From NCBI GenBank assembly GCA_013426805.1, contig JACDZG010000015.1:22736-86735 (forward strand): a stretch of DNA of 64,000 nt. Reading direction: 5' to 3'. This DNA comes from Chromatiaceae bacterium. GTDB lineage: Bacteria > Pseudomonadota > Gammaproteobacteria > Chromatiales > Chromatiaceae. Below the pieces are notes generated by a model. That model was given only the letters and a program-made list of their open reading frames with translations. It had not been told where the DNA came from and ran no database searches. This document shows positions 26,371 through 35,119 of this stretch, piece by piece (position 1 is the stretch's first letter; every line of letters starts with the position of its first letter). The position numbers and the translations under genes are program-made.

Positions 26371-28120
26371 TGCCTCCCTGCTGTTCATCATGTTCGCGGT
26401 TGCCGATGAGGCCGCCGCGGACTGGGACCCGGCGGTCTTCAATCCGCAGCGGGCAGCGGACGATGTCGTGTTGCCCATGCCGTGTGACGGGTCGATGGTG
26501 TTCCGGCGGGTCGAGACCGAGTGGTCCGGAGTGGGGAGCGATCAATTGGTGCGCCTTGGAAATACCGCAATTGATGAGAAAGTGGCCCTGGAGGGCGCTA
26601 TGGAACTCGCCGTGTCGGGTGCGTTCGGCCAAGGCAGCAAGACCCGCTACTACCTGCTCGGAAAATACGAGGTTACCCGCCAGCAATACCAATCCATGAT
26701 GTCCGACGCCTGCCCCGGCGAATTGCAGGATAGGGACTTGCCAATGGCCAGACTAAGTTGGTTCGATGCCGTCGATCTGGCGCATCGTTACAGCCTCTGG
26801 CTACTTAAGCATGCGAAAGACAAGCTGCCGAGTGAGGGGCGGTTGGTTGGCTATGTCCGACTGCCGACCGAGGCCGAGTGGGAATTCGCTGCACGGGGCG
26901 GGCTCATGTTATCCGGATCGGCCGCGGACTTTCAGGCAACTATTCCACCAATGAGGGATCAAGAGAGCCTGAACGACTATGTTTGGTACAACGACCCGAA
27001 ATCGGCTAGTGACGGAGCGCCGCGACCGATCGGTTTAAAAAAGCCTAACCCGCTCGGTTTGTATGACATGCTAGGCAATGTCGACGAATTGGTCCTCGAG
27101 CCTTTTCATCTGCGTTTGCCTTCACGCCGACATGGACAGACCGGTGCCTATGTTATTCGCGGCGGCAGCTCACATACCCCCCTCGGCGACATCCGTACCT
27201 CTTGGAGACAAGAGGTGCCCTACTACCTTAACGGCGATACTCGGCACAATCCCAGCACGGGGGTCAGACTGGTGGTCGCAAGCCCTGTCTGGGACAAGGA
27301 GAAGTCGAAATCGATTGCCGCTGAATGGGAGGGCACCCAAGCCGCTTCGCCCCGAGCGGCATCGCAGAAAATGCCACCACGAAGCGAGGATCAGGATTTG
27401 CCAGCGACGCCGCCTAATCCTCATGCGTCAACGCAGGAGTTCGATGACCCACGGGTTCCCGCCTTGGAACGGAATCTCGCAACAATGACTGTGCAGCTCG
27501 AGCAGTGCCGACGTGACCATCCAAACGCCATGGTCGCATGTCCGCGTTCCGTCTCGAATCTCGGGGCTGCCTCACTGGCTGACCCACGGGACGACCTCAG
27601 GGACCTAGCCGAGCATGCGGACGACCTCAACCTCAAGTTGCGCTTGAATAGCTTGCGCGTCACCCTGGCAGCAGCAATCGAATCGCGGGATGAACAACTC
27701 GCGCAAGCGGCACGAGAGGCGTTGCGAGCGGCGGGGCTGCTGTGCCTTGGCGCGAAGTCCGATCATTATCAGGTCACACTGCGGATCCCACGTGATGAAA
27801 AAGATTTCAGATGTGGAACACCGCAGGCTTTTCCTAAACGTTGCGCCGAGATCGAGGCGGAGAAACGAAATCATCCGGACATCATCGCGTCGAATGTGCG
27901 GGTCTATGCCGGCACCATCATCAAGCTAGGTCAAACGTATGAGGCTTCGCTATTGGAGCAACAACATGCGTTCCTGGCGAACGATTTGCAACGACGAAGC
28001 GTCACTGATTTTTTGCTGTCCGTGCGTCTTGCATACCGCCAGGTCGCGCAGTTTCGTCACGATGGCAAGGCGCTTCAGGAGCAGTGGTATCGGGAATGTA
28101 AAGACATCGAGGTTCACTAG
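26327..28120 (+). CDS. Secreted FGE-fold (SUMF1-like) protein with coiled-coil tail
   Basis: 597 residues that begin inside the permease gene (44-base overlap). The N-terminus is a signal peptide (LSASLLFIMFAVADEAAA). Residues about 55-325 form the formylglycine-generating-enzyme fold: YLLGKYEVTRQQYQSMM, LPTEAEWEFAARGG, NPLGLYDMLGNVDELV, YVIRGGSS and STGVRLVVASP. The cysteine pair of true FGE is not seen near the end of the domain and no sulfatase gene is nearby, so a binding rather than oxidising role is likely. The 260-residue tail is charged and helical (DDLRDLAEHADDLNLKLRLN), with several cysteines. The protein is probably periplasmic. From about 26700 on, base composition is somewhat lower in GC than in the neighbours. 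Confidence 0.75.
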   Translation: MQRPLSPRNVCGRLSASLLFIMFAVADEAAADWDPAVFNPQRAADDVVLPMPCDGSMVFRRVETEWSGVGSDQLVRLGNTAIDEKVALEGAMELAVSGAFGQGSKTRYYLLGKYEVTRQQYQSMMSDACPGELQDRDLPMARLSWFDAVDLAHRYSLWLLKHAKDKLPSEGRLVGYVRLPTEAEWEFAARGGLMLSGSAADFQATIPPMRDQESLNDYVWYNDPKSASDGAPRPIGLKKPNPLGLYDMLGNVDELVLEPFHLRLPSRRHGQTGAYVIRGGSSHTPLGDIRTSWRQEVPYYLNGDTRHNPSTGVRLVVASPVWDKEKSKSIAAEWEGTQAASPRAASQKMPPRSEDQDLPATPPNPHASTQEFDDPRVPALERNLATMTVQLEQCRRDHPNAMVACPRSVSNLGAASLADPRDDLRDLAEHADDLNLKLRLNSLRVTLAAAIESRDEQLAQAAREALRAAGLLCLGAKSDHYQVTLRIPRDEKDFRCGTPQAFPKRCAEIEAEKRNHPDIIASNVRVYAGTIIKLGQTYEASLLEQQHAFLANDLQRRSVTDFLLSVRLAYRQVAQFRHDGKALQEQWYRECKDIEVH

Positions 28121-28143
28121 CTGTCAACTCAATGGAGGGTATC

Positions 28144-28866
28144 GTGGTGCAAGAGATTATTGAGCGTCTTCTCATTGCCATCCTGGCAATTGCTGTTATG
28201 GGTTTGACGGGATGCGCTGGCTTCCCTCAGATGGGCGATTCCAGACTGACTCCAGCCGAACAACGCTATGCTCAAGAGAGTAATTGGCTGACGCAGACCT
28301 TGGGGCGAACCGACGTACAAGGTGCCATCGCTGGGGCTGCTCTAGGAGGCATCGCTTGTGCATTGTCCGGCGGATCAGCTAACCAGTGTGCAGCAATCGC
28401 GGCGGGGGGAGCATTGGCTGGATACGGTGCAGGCCGGGCGCTTGACGCCAATCGCGCGGCCTACGCGCAAAAGGAACAGACACTCGATCAGGCGATCGCT
28501 GCCATTCAAAAGGACAATGAACAGACAGCACGGATGATCGTAGCTCAGCGGGTCGTCGTCGATGAAAAACGTGCTGACCTAGCGCGGATTCGTGAAGCTT
28601 ACGCAAAGAACGCTGGTTTGCTGGATGTAGAGAAGCGAGCTTTGGCTGCGGCAGAGCGCGCCAGGGATAGGCAGAAGGCCGTCAGCGCCGAACTGGCACG
28701 CCGAGAGCAAGATTGGACAAAGCGCCTGACCAAGGCTGGAGTAAGTCAGAGCGAAGCACAGAGAATCATGGCCCCGGCAATACAGCAGCGCATGCAACAC
28801 GAGCAAATCAGCGAGGTACTGGAGAGCGATATCAATGGCACATACAAATTGTTCAAACGCGGTTAG
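28144..28866 (+). CDS. Lipoprotein with glycine zipper and coiled coil
   Basis: GTG at 28144 is chosen because GGAGG lies six bases upstream; the ATG at 28132 would place that site inside the gene. The signal ends in the lipobox LTGC (Cys24). A glycine-zipper segment follows at about 60-100 (GAIAGAALGGIACALSGGSA, then GGALAGYGAGRAL), a motif that inserts in or spans membranes. Then comes a long coiled coil (TLDQAIAAIQKDNEQTARMI and on). Lipidation plus zipper suggests an outer-membrane ring or tether reaching into the periplasm. No known family recognised. Confidence 0.75.
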   Translation: MVQEIIERLLIAILAIAVMGLTGCAGFPQMGDSRLTPAEQRYAQESNWLTQTLGRTDVQGAIAGAALGGIACALSGGSANQCAAIAAGGALAGYGAGRALDANRAAYAQKEQTLDQAIAAIQKDNEQTARMIVAQRVVVDEKRADLARIREAYAKNAGLLDVEKRALAAAERARDRQKAVSAELARREQDWTKRLTKAGVSQSEAQRIMAPAIQQRMQHEQISEVLESDINGTYKLFKRG

Positions 28867-29197
28867 GTCTTGGGGTGCGCTGGTCGCGGCGACCGCCTTT
28901 TTTCAGTTGTTCGCAGGGTGTGCGACGACCGCGGGCTGTGATCCAACGCGGGACCAAGGACTTGGGTCTGCACTCACTTGCACATTCTCATCCGACGGTT
29001 ATAAGAAGCGGGTTGAAGACCGACAGTTAGCCATTGCGAAGGAGCAGCGAGCAACGCAGCAGTTAGCGGATGAAAAAAAAGCGGTGGATGCTACTATAAA
29101 TGCAACAGACAAGCAACTGATCAGCGCGCGTAAGAAAGCGAATAGGGTCGATCGGCAGTTGCATGACGTTAACACACAACTGCGTCGATTGAAATGA
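28835..29197 (+). CDS. Small coiled-coil lipoprotein
   Basis: A 120-residue ORF overlapping the preceding gene by 32 bases. The signal helix WGALVAATAFFQLFAGC ends in the lipobox FAGC. The rest is a highly charged helix (KKRVEDRQLAIAKEQRATQQ and on) with heptad character. It resembles the coiled-coil part of the preceding lipoprotein in kind, so the two could pair. Function unknown. The 226 bases after it, up to 29423, show no gene or clear signal. Confidence 0.65.
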   Translation: MAHTNCSNAVRSWGALVAATAFFQLFAGCATTAGCDPTRDQGLGSALTCTFSSDGYKKRVEDRQLAIAKEQRATQQLADEKKAVDATINATDKQLISARKKANRVDRQLHDVNTQLRRLK

Positions 29198-29423
29198 TGC
29201 CGGCGGCCTCGGTCATAATTTGGACCTCCGTGGTAGCCGCGAGGGCGTTTGTCCGCATAGCGGACCCTATGGATCGCGACCTTACCGTAGTGCGGATAGA
29301 TCGCTCTTTAGGATCTTGGGGACGGTACAATGCGCAATGGCCGGACCCATGATCATGACCAGTGCTGCCCTATGGTATTAGGTCATGCTGCTTCGAAACC
29401 TCGCTAATCGGGAGGATGCCAGT

Positions 29424-29933
29424 ATGCTTGCCAGTATTCTGATCGGTGTTGCGTCGAGCGGCGCAGCGTCGTTGATCTTTCTGCTCGCCCTCTACCGGCT
29501 GCGCCCTCGCTTGGCGTTCTCACCGTTCATTGCCAATCAGTCCAGACCGGGCGAACCAATGTTCGGATTCAAGATCTTGAACCGCTCGCGTTTCCCGGTC
29601 ACCAACATCAGGCTGCAACTCACGCGTGTCGTACCAAAGGCGGTTCCGGATGGAGTGGTCTTGCGAAATACTCTCCTGCCGTTAAAAAAAGATCACATCT
29701 TCGAAGTTGGCGGTTTCGCACGGCATGACAAAGAGGCGAATTATGCCTTCAGAGTTGGAACCACCGAGGATCTCTGTACGCTTTGCGATAAAGAGGGACA
29801 CTACCTGATTCTCGCAGTCGTTGCGCAGCACTCCCTGAGCGGCTTCTCCAAGGTGTTTTACAAATACTACCACCCACAATCCGATATTAAAGCCGGATGC
29901 CATCAATTCGGTCTCGGCCTCGACGTGCGATAG
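29424..29933 (+). CDS. N-terminally anchored beta-rich protein
   Basis: The ATG at 29424 has GGGAGG eight bases upstream and is preferred over 29385; it gives 169 residues. A hydrophobic helix lies at about 2-24 (LASILIGVASSGAASLIFLL). The remainder is predicted mainly beta, with an immunoglobulin-like feel (FGFKILNRSRFPVTNIRLQL), and a CTLC pair at about 120. If the N-terminus is outside, the domain is cytoplasmic, next to the NACHT protein encoded 39 bases downstream. No family recognised. Confidence 0.6.
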   Translation: MLASILIGVASSGAASLIFLLALYRLRPRLAFSPFIANQSRPGEPMFGFKILNRSRFPVTNIRLQLTRVVPKAVPDGVVLRNTLLPLKKDHIFEVGGFARHDKEANYAFRVGTTEDLCTLCDKEGHYLILAVVAQHSLSGFSKVFYKYYHPQSDIKAGCHQFGLGLDVR

Positions 29934-29971
29934 CGGATAACAAGGCTAACCAACGCTGAGGAGAAGTGTCA

Positions 29972-32900
29972 ATGCCCAGCCAAAGCGCATCCCAGAGTTT
30001 GCATCTTAGTGATACCTTGGACGCTTGGCTGGGGCAGATCGCGAGCAGCTTTGAAAGCTTAGAGATTGTCAACGAAGTGGTGGGCGGGGTTCTCGTCTTG
30101 CTATTCGGTTGGCTCGCCGTACGCCTCTTGCGTTGGTTCGTGCCTTTTCTGAACCGCGGCTTGACGCGGCTTGCCGCGACCGCAGGGCTGCGCTGGTTTG
30201 CCATCCGCGCCTATCGCCGACAATTGCGTCGCCGCTATGGTTTGGTGGTGAATAGCTTTTCCGATCGGAAAGAGTCCCTCGACCTTGGCGGAGTCTTCGT
30301 CCCGCCCACGCTGATGGAGCGCTCCGGGGGCATCGCGGATCCGGCTGCGGTGTCTGATGGAGCGCTGCCGTACTATAGCCTCAGCGCGGTCCTGACGGCG
30401 GTGAACAGCGGTCGACTGCTGATCCTCGGTGCACCCGGTTCCGGCAAGTCGACTCTGCTCAGGGCGCTGGCTTGCGGTCTCGCCGACTCACTTGCCCCGA
30501 GTCTTAGGCATCATTTGCCTATTTTCGTGGGATTGCGCGACTATGCGGAACAGGGTTCCAGCCTGTCGCTGCGCGACTGGATCGCCGGCTTGCTTTGCAC
30601 GGAGTTTGGCCTCAAGCCGGCCGTGCCGTTGTTGGACGCTTTGGATCGGGAATATCGGCTGTTGATCTTGCTGGACGGTCTTGACGAGATCGGCGAGGCG
30701 GACCTTGCCTGGTTACCGGCCCGCATCGTGGGTCTGGTGGATGGACTCGCCATGGGCGATCCGGACAGGGTGCCGGGTAATCAGGTGCTGGCCACCTGCC
30801 GTGAGCAGGGCCTGATTCGTCTGAGCGACCCCAATCTGCTCCCGCGTAACGGTTTCAGGTTGTTTCGTATCGCCGAACTGCGCGACGGGGAACTGGATCT
30901 TATGGTTACCCGGCGCCATCGACAGTTTCGGGAGCGCGGGAAATCCTGCCGCAGGTTTCTCGATAAGATTCGCGCCAATCCCAAGGTTGCGGAGTTGCAC
31001 CGGAATCCGCTGCTGCTCAGCCTGTCGATGAACGTCTACCTCTCGCAGGCCGACGACCGGGTGCCGCATGAGTTGGCCGATTTTTTTGAACGGGGACTTG
31101 AGCACTTGGTCCGCCGTCGCGAGTTGGATCGCCCGCCGGACCTGCATCCCCGCACCGCCAAGCCTTACCAGTTGAAGCTTGACCTCTTGCACCAGTTCGC
31201 ACTCGATACCCTGAGGAAAGCCACTCGGGAGGGCCGGGATTTCGAGACTTGGGCGGTGGGCGATCTGAAACGGACCGCCGAGGAACTTGCGAAGATCCGT
31301 ATTGACTTTCAACCTGAGGATGCGAATGCGTTAATCCGCGAGATGCAGTTCGATGCAGGCCTCATCGTCGACACCAATCGCGGACCCTTTCGGTTTGCCC
31401 ATCGCACCTTTCACCAGTTTTGTGCCGCGCAACGACTGAAGTTGTTGGGAAAGGAGGGGCTGGATGAGGCGCTCGCCAACCAGGATGAGCCGCATTGGTC
31501 GTTGGTGTTGACCTTCTACGCGGCGCTGAATCATCAGGAGGCCGGTACTCTCGTCGAACAACTCCTTGCCCATGCGGGGGAGTCCACCGGGTGGAACGGA
31601 CAACGCCTGACACTCGTTGCTCAATGTGCGGCGGTCCTCCCCGATCAGTGGATCGATCTGCGCAGCAAGGTCGCGCAGGCGTTAGCCGAGGCGCTGGAGC
31701 AAGAGCAGGCAAAAGGTTTTCCCGATCTGTTGCGGGGCTTAATTGGTCTGGCGCGATATGCCCCCGCACGGCTTCGCGAGATTACTGATTGCACCTTGCG
31801 CTCCTTGTTTGCGCTTGATCAACCGGAGCGGCTAGCCGAGCAGATCGGCCGACTCGATACACCGACGGCGATCGAGTTGCTTGGGCTGATGGTAGACAGC
31901 GGGGATCCGGCACATCGCAGGGCAGCGCTGATCGGTCTGTGCAATCTGAATGGCATCGAGCGTATCCCCCTGGTGTGGCGTCTACTTATCCTTCTGGCGG
32001 AGCAAAGGGAGCAACCAACACTGAGGCTGGTGATCGACTTGATGCGCTCGCTCCTGACCACTCGCGCGGCGGTGCTACGACTCAACGAGCAACCGCCGCC
32101 CGATCCGGAACTGCTCGACCCGGACGCGATCGGGCGGGCGTGGCCCTGGGTGAGCGTCGGCCCGCAAGTCACGAATCTTGCCCGGTTCCTCGCGCTGGCG
32201 CGTGAGCACTGGAGAACTGAGCCGATTGGGGCTTTGTCCGGGCTGTTAGCCGCGCGGCCAGTCACGGTCGGCGAGCGGGCGCCCCACGAGCAAACCTGGC
32301 GGCGCTTGTTTGAGTTGGCGGTCTCCGTCAAGGATCAGGAGGCCGAGTCTGAATGGCAAGGACTGCCGTTGGCATCAAGTCGAATGCTCTTGCGTGTCCA
32401 GTGGCGGAGCCTGGCCTACGTTGTCGCCTGGGCTGCAATCACCCTGGGGGCGGTCCTCACTGCCATTGCGCTCGGGGAGGATCCACGCTTGCGCAGTGCC
32501 TCGCTGTTGCTGGTACCGCTCGTGTTGATGTGTGGTGTCGCACTGGCATGGTGGGTCTGGCAACTCGCTATGTGCACGCTGGGGTGGAGGGCTCCAATGC
32601 CCAACGGGTTGCCGACTGGTCTGACTCTGGGCATGGACCTAACGGGAGGCCCTGACGTCCGTCGCTCGGTGAGCAGGCTACAGCAGTTAGTGCGGGGGGT
32701 TACGAAGGCCGTTCTGACCACCCTGTTATTGTCGCCCGCGGTCCTGCTCCTGCCGCTGGCCCTGTTTCTCACCCATCCGTCGCTTGTCGGTCACGTTGGT
32801 GTAGTCAGCAGCGTTGCCTTTTCACCCAATGACCGTATGCTGGCTACCGGCTCATGGGACGCGACAGTGCGGATCTGGAGTACCGAGCATCGAACCTGTG

Positions 32901-33871
32901 TGCAGCGGCTCGATGGGCATACGGGACGGGTCGAGGACGTTTCGTTCTCGACCGACGGCGGGTATGTGCTGACCTGCTCCGCTGACCGAACGGCACGACT
33001 GTGGCGGGCCGACACGGGTTTGGAGGTCCAGCGCTTTGGGGGTTCCCCCTCCCCATTGCGGAGCGCGGTCCTGTCTCCCGACGGTCGGCGGGTCTTGACG
33101 GGTTCTGGTTCGGTTGACGGCACGGTTCGGATCTGGGATCGGGCTACGGGAACCGTGATTCGGCAACTCCAGGGGCATGCCAATCCGATCAGTAGTTTGG
33201 CGTTTTCGTCGGATGGACGCCATGTGCTGACCGGCGCCTTGGATAACACTGCGCGACTGTGGGATCCCGATAGCGGCCGCCAATTAGTGCGTTTTGCACA
33301 GGCGACGATTGGGGTGAATAACGCGGCTTTCTCTCCCGACTCCGCCCTGGTGGTAACCGGTACCTGCGGCGGTCAAGCCTGGCTCTGGGACACCGCAACC
33401 GGAGCCGTTGTCCGCCCCCTGCTAGGACATCGAGGTTGGGTTTCCAGTGTCGCTTTCTCTCCCGATGGCAAGCGGGTGGTGACCGGGTCGTTCGACCATA
33501 CCGCAGACCTCTGGGATGTCGCGACGGGACGCGAACTGCACGAACTCATCGGCCATACCGATAATGTCACCAATGTTGCCTTCTCCGGCGATGGCCGGTG
33601 GGTAGCGACCGGCTCCAATGATGGCACTGCCCGACTCTGGGACACCGAGAGCGGTCGACCGTTGTGGACGACGCCAGTCCCATTTTATCACCCAAGCACT
33701 TGGGATTTTTGGGATCTTGCGGTCTTCGCAGGATTGGTGATGGCCCTTGGTTTTGTGCCGACCTTGAAATGGTTTCAGGGCCGCTATCTTTACCTTCGTC
33801 GCCCGAACCGGTTCATCTGGGTTTATGACTTACCTGGGATCCAACACTGGATATCAACCGGAAACCCTTGA
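29972..33871 (+). CDS. Membrane-embedded NACHT NTPase with C-terminal WD40 propeller
   Basis: ATG 29972 has GAGGAG at good spacing (GTG 29966 is the alternative); 1299 residues. Helix 1 at 36-58 (VVGGVLVLLFGWLAVRLLRW). NACHT domain about 140-480: Walker A LILGAPGSGKSTLLRAL near 150-165, Walker B LLILLDGLDEIGEADL near 228-243. A helical-repeat region follows to about 800. Helices lie at about 813-834, 842-866 and 913-933. Seven WD repeats, enough for one propeller, run from about 937 to 1233 (VSSVAFSPNDRMLATGSWDA and onward, each ending RLW/RIW/DLW). A last helix is at 1249-1266, followed by basic LRRPNRF. The positive-inside rule puts NACHT in the cytoplasm and the propeller in the periplasm. 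NACHT-WD40 proteins are STAND sensors whose propeller binds the trigger. Confidence 0.85.
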   Translation: MPSQSASQSLHLSDTLDAWLGQIASSFESLEIVNEVVGGVLVLLFGWLAVRLLRWFVPFLNRGLTRLAATAGLRWFAIRAYRRQLRRRYGLVVNSFSDRKESLDLGGVFVPPTLMERSGGIADPAAVSDGALPYYSLSAVLTAVNSGRLLILGAPGSGKSTLLRALACGLADSLAPSLRHHLPIFVGLRDYAEQGSSLSLRDWIAGLLCTEFGLKPAVPLLDALDREYRLLILLDGLDEIGEADLAWLPARIVGLVDGLAMGDPDRVPGNQVLATCREQGLIRLSDPNLLPRNGFRLFRIAELRDGELDLMVTRRHRQFRERGKSCRRFLDKIRANPKVAELHRNPLLLSLSMNVYLSQADDRVPHELADFFERGLEHLVRRRELDRPPDLHPRTAKPYQLKLDLLHQFALDTLRKATREGRDFETWAVGDLKRTAEELAKIRIDFQPEDANALIREMQFDAGLIVDTNRGPFRFAHRTFHQFCAAQRLKLLGKEGLDEALANQDEPHWSLVLTFYAALNHQEAGTLVEQLLAHAGESTGWNGQRLTLVAQCAAVLPDQWIDLRSKVAQALAEALEQEQAKGFPDLLRGLIGLARYAPARLREITDCTLRSLFALDQPERLAEQIGRLDTPTAIELLGLMVDSGDPAHRRAALIGLCNLNGIERIPLVWRLLILLAEQREQPTLRLVIDLMRSLLTTRAAVLRLNEQPPPDPELLDPDAIGRAWPWVSVGPQVTNLARFLALAREHWRTEPIGALSGLLAARPVTVGERAPHEQTWRRLFELAVSVKDQEAESEWQGLPLASSRMLLRVQWRSLAYVVAWAAITLGAVLTAIALGEDPRLRSASLLLVPLVLMCGVALAWWVWQLAMCTLGWRAPMPNGLPTGLTLGMDLTGGPDVRRSVSRLQQLVRGVTKAVLTTLLLSPAVLLLPLALFLTHPSLVGHVGVVSSVAFSPNDRMLATGSWDATVRIWSTEHRTCVQRLDGHTGRVEDVSFSTDGGYVLTCSADRTARLWRADTGLEVQRFGGSPSPLRSAVLSPDGRRVLTGSGSVDGTVRIWDRATGTVIRQLQGHANPISSLAFSSDGRHVLTGALDNTARLWDPDSGRQLVRFAQATIGVNNAAFSPDSALVVTGTCGGQAWLWDTATGAVVRPLLGHRGWVSSVAFSPDGKRVVTGSFDHTADLWDVATGRELHELIGHTDNVTNVAFSGDGRWVATGSNDGTARLWDTESGRPLWTTPVPFYHPSTWDFWDLAVFAGLVMALGFVPTLKWFQGRYLYLRRPNRFIWVYDLPGIQHWISTGNP

Positions 33872-34047
33872 TCGCCACCGCCGTATACTCCCCGCGTCGC
33901 CCTGACCAGGAACTTGTGCTATGTCCCTTCAACCCAAGTCCCAACGCTTTTTTCAGACTGGCTCGCCATCGAACGGGCCTCGGATCAAGGTCGCACCCAA
34001 TATGTGAATAACGAGTCTGTTCGACTCGAATCGATCGGAGATCCTGA

Positions 34048-35091
34048 ATGCTGTGTTCAATCTCATCGGCCGCGGTTTTGTTCTGTGTTGGTCTGCTCGT
34101 GGGCGGCGTCGCGGCAGCAGGCGCTGCGTTGGACGCCGTGGACGTCGAGGATGTCTACGGTTTCGATGACACCCCGCGGGCCGAGCCGCTGGATCACCCG
34201 GCCTGGTTCAAGGCGAGCTTTCTCGACCTCGATGCGGATCTGAAGGAGGCGGTGGCGGCCGGCAAACAGGGTCTCATGGTTTATTTCGGCCAACCCCGTT
34301 GTGCCTATTGCCACAAGCTGATGACGGTGAATTTCGGGTCTCCGGATATCGTCGAGTACACCCGCAAGCACTTCGATGTCGTCGCCATCGATGTGTGGGG
34401 CATCGACGAGGTGACTGATATCGGCGGGGAGCGGCTGACCGAGCGCGCCCTGGCGGAGCGCGAGCAGACCAACTTCACTCCCGCCATGCTCTTCTACGAT
34501 GCCGCGGGCAAAGTGGCCCTGCGTCTGCGCGGTTATTACCCGCCTTACCAGTTTCGTGCCGCCCTGGAGTACGTGGCGGACGGCCATCATCAGCGCGAGT
34601 CCTTCCGCGACTATCTGGCCCGCGGTGATAATCGCATGGTGTTCGATGAGGGCGATCTCAATGACGAGTCGTTCTTCGCGCCGCCCCCCTGCAACCTGGA
34701 CCGCCGCTACCCGAGCGAGCGGCCGCTCGCGGTCTTTTTCGAGCAGGGCGATTGCCATGGCTGCGATGTCCTGCACGGCCAAACCTTGCGGGAGGAGGCG
34801 ATCAGGGGCCAGTTCGCCGATCTCGACAGCGTGCAGCTCGATCTGCGCGCGGCGACGCCGGTGGTGACGCCCGCGGGCAAGCCGATGACGGCGCGGGATT
34901 GGGCGGCTGAACTCGGACTCTTCTACGCGCCGTCGATCCTGTTTTTCGATGAGCGCGGTCGGGAGGTCTTGCGGGTCGACTCGGTGGTGGGTTTCTATCG
35001 CCTGCGTCATCTCATGGCTTACATCAACAGCAAGGCGTATCGCACCGCGAGCTTTCAGCAGTGGCGGCAGGGCCGGGAGTTGTTACCATAG
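34048..35091 (+). CDS. Periplasmic protein with two thioredoxin-like domains
   Basis: 347 residues with a signal peptide (SAAVLFCVGLLVGGVAAAGA). Domain 1 (about 55-190) has the redox site PRCAYCHKL after LMVYFGQ, as in SoxW/thioredoxin_2 proteins. Domain 2 (about 220-340) has QGDCHGCDVLHGQ after AVFFE and a cis-Pro loop FYAPSILFF. Both CxxC pairs are intact. The protein probably reduces or shuttles disulfides in the periplasm; SoxW-type proteins serve thiosulfate oxidation in sulfur bacteria, but no sox gene is here. A GGAG site sits seven bases before the ATG. The 176-base gap separating it from the NACHT gene suggests it is outside that operon. Confidence 0.75.
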   Translation: MLCSISSAAVLFCVGLLVGGVAAAGAALDAVDVEDVYGFDDTPRAEPLDHPAWFKASFLDLDADLKEAVAAGKQGLMVYFGQPRCAYCHKLMTVNFGSPDIVEYTRKHFDVVAIDVWGIDEVTDIGGERLTERALAEREQTNFTPAMLFYDAAGKVALRLRGYYPPYQFRAALEYVADGHHQRESFRDYLARGDNRMVFDEGDLNDESFFAPPPCNLDRRYPSERPLAVFFEQGDCHGCDVLHGQTLREEAIRGQFADLDSVQLDLRAATPVVTPAGKPMTARDWAAELGLFYAPSILFFDERGREVLRVDSVVGFYRLRHLMAYINSKAYRTASFQQWRQGRELLP

Positions 35092-35119
35092 GGGGACTGT
35101 CTCATCCGGAGCGCAGTCC

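Noticed and set aside
26327..28120. Assignment of the FGE-fold protein as a sulfatase-activating enzyme
   Set aside because: No sulfatase is near and the catalytic cysteine pair is not visible, so a binding role is more likely.
33914..34243. Possible small gene between the NACHT gene and the thioredoxin-like gene
   Set aside because: It is out of frame with, and mostly overlapped by, the well-supported thioredoxin-fold gene.
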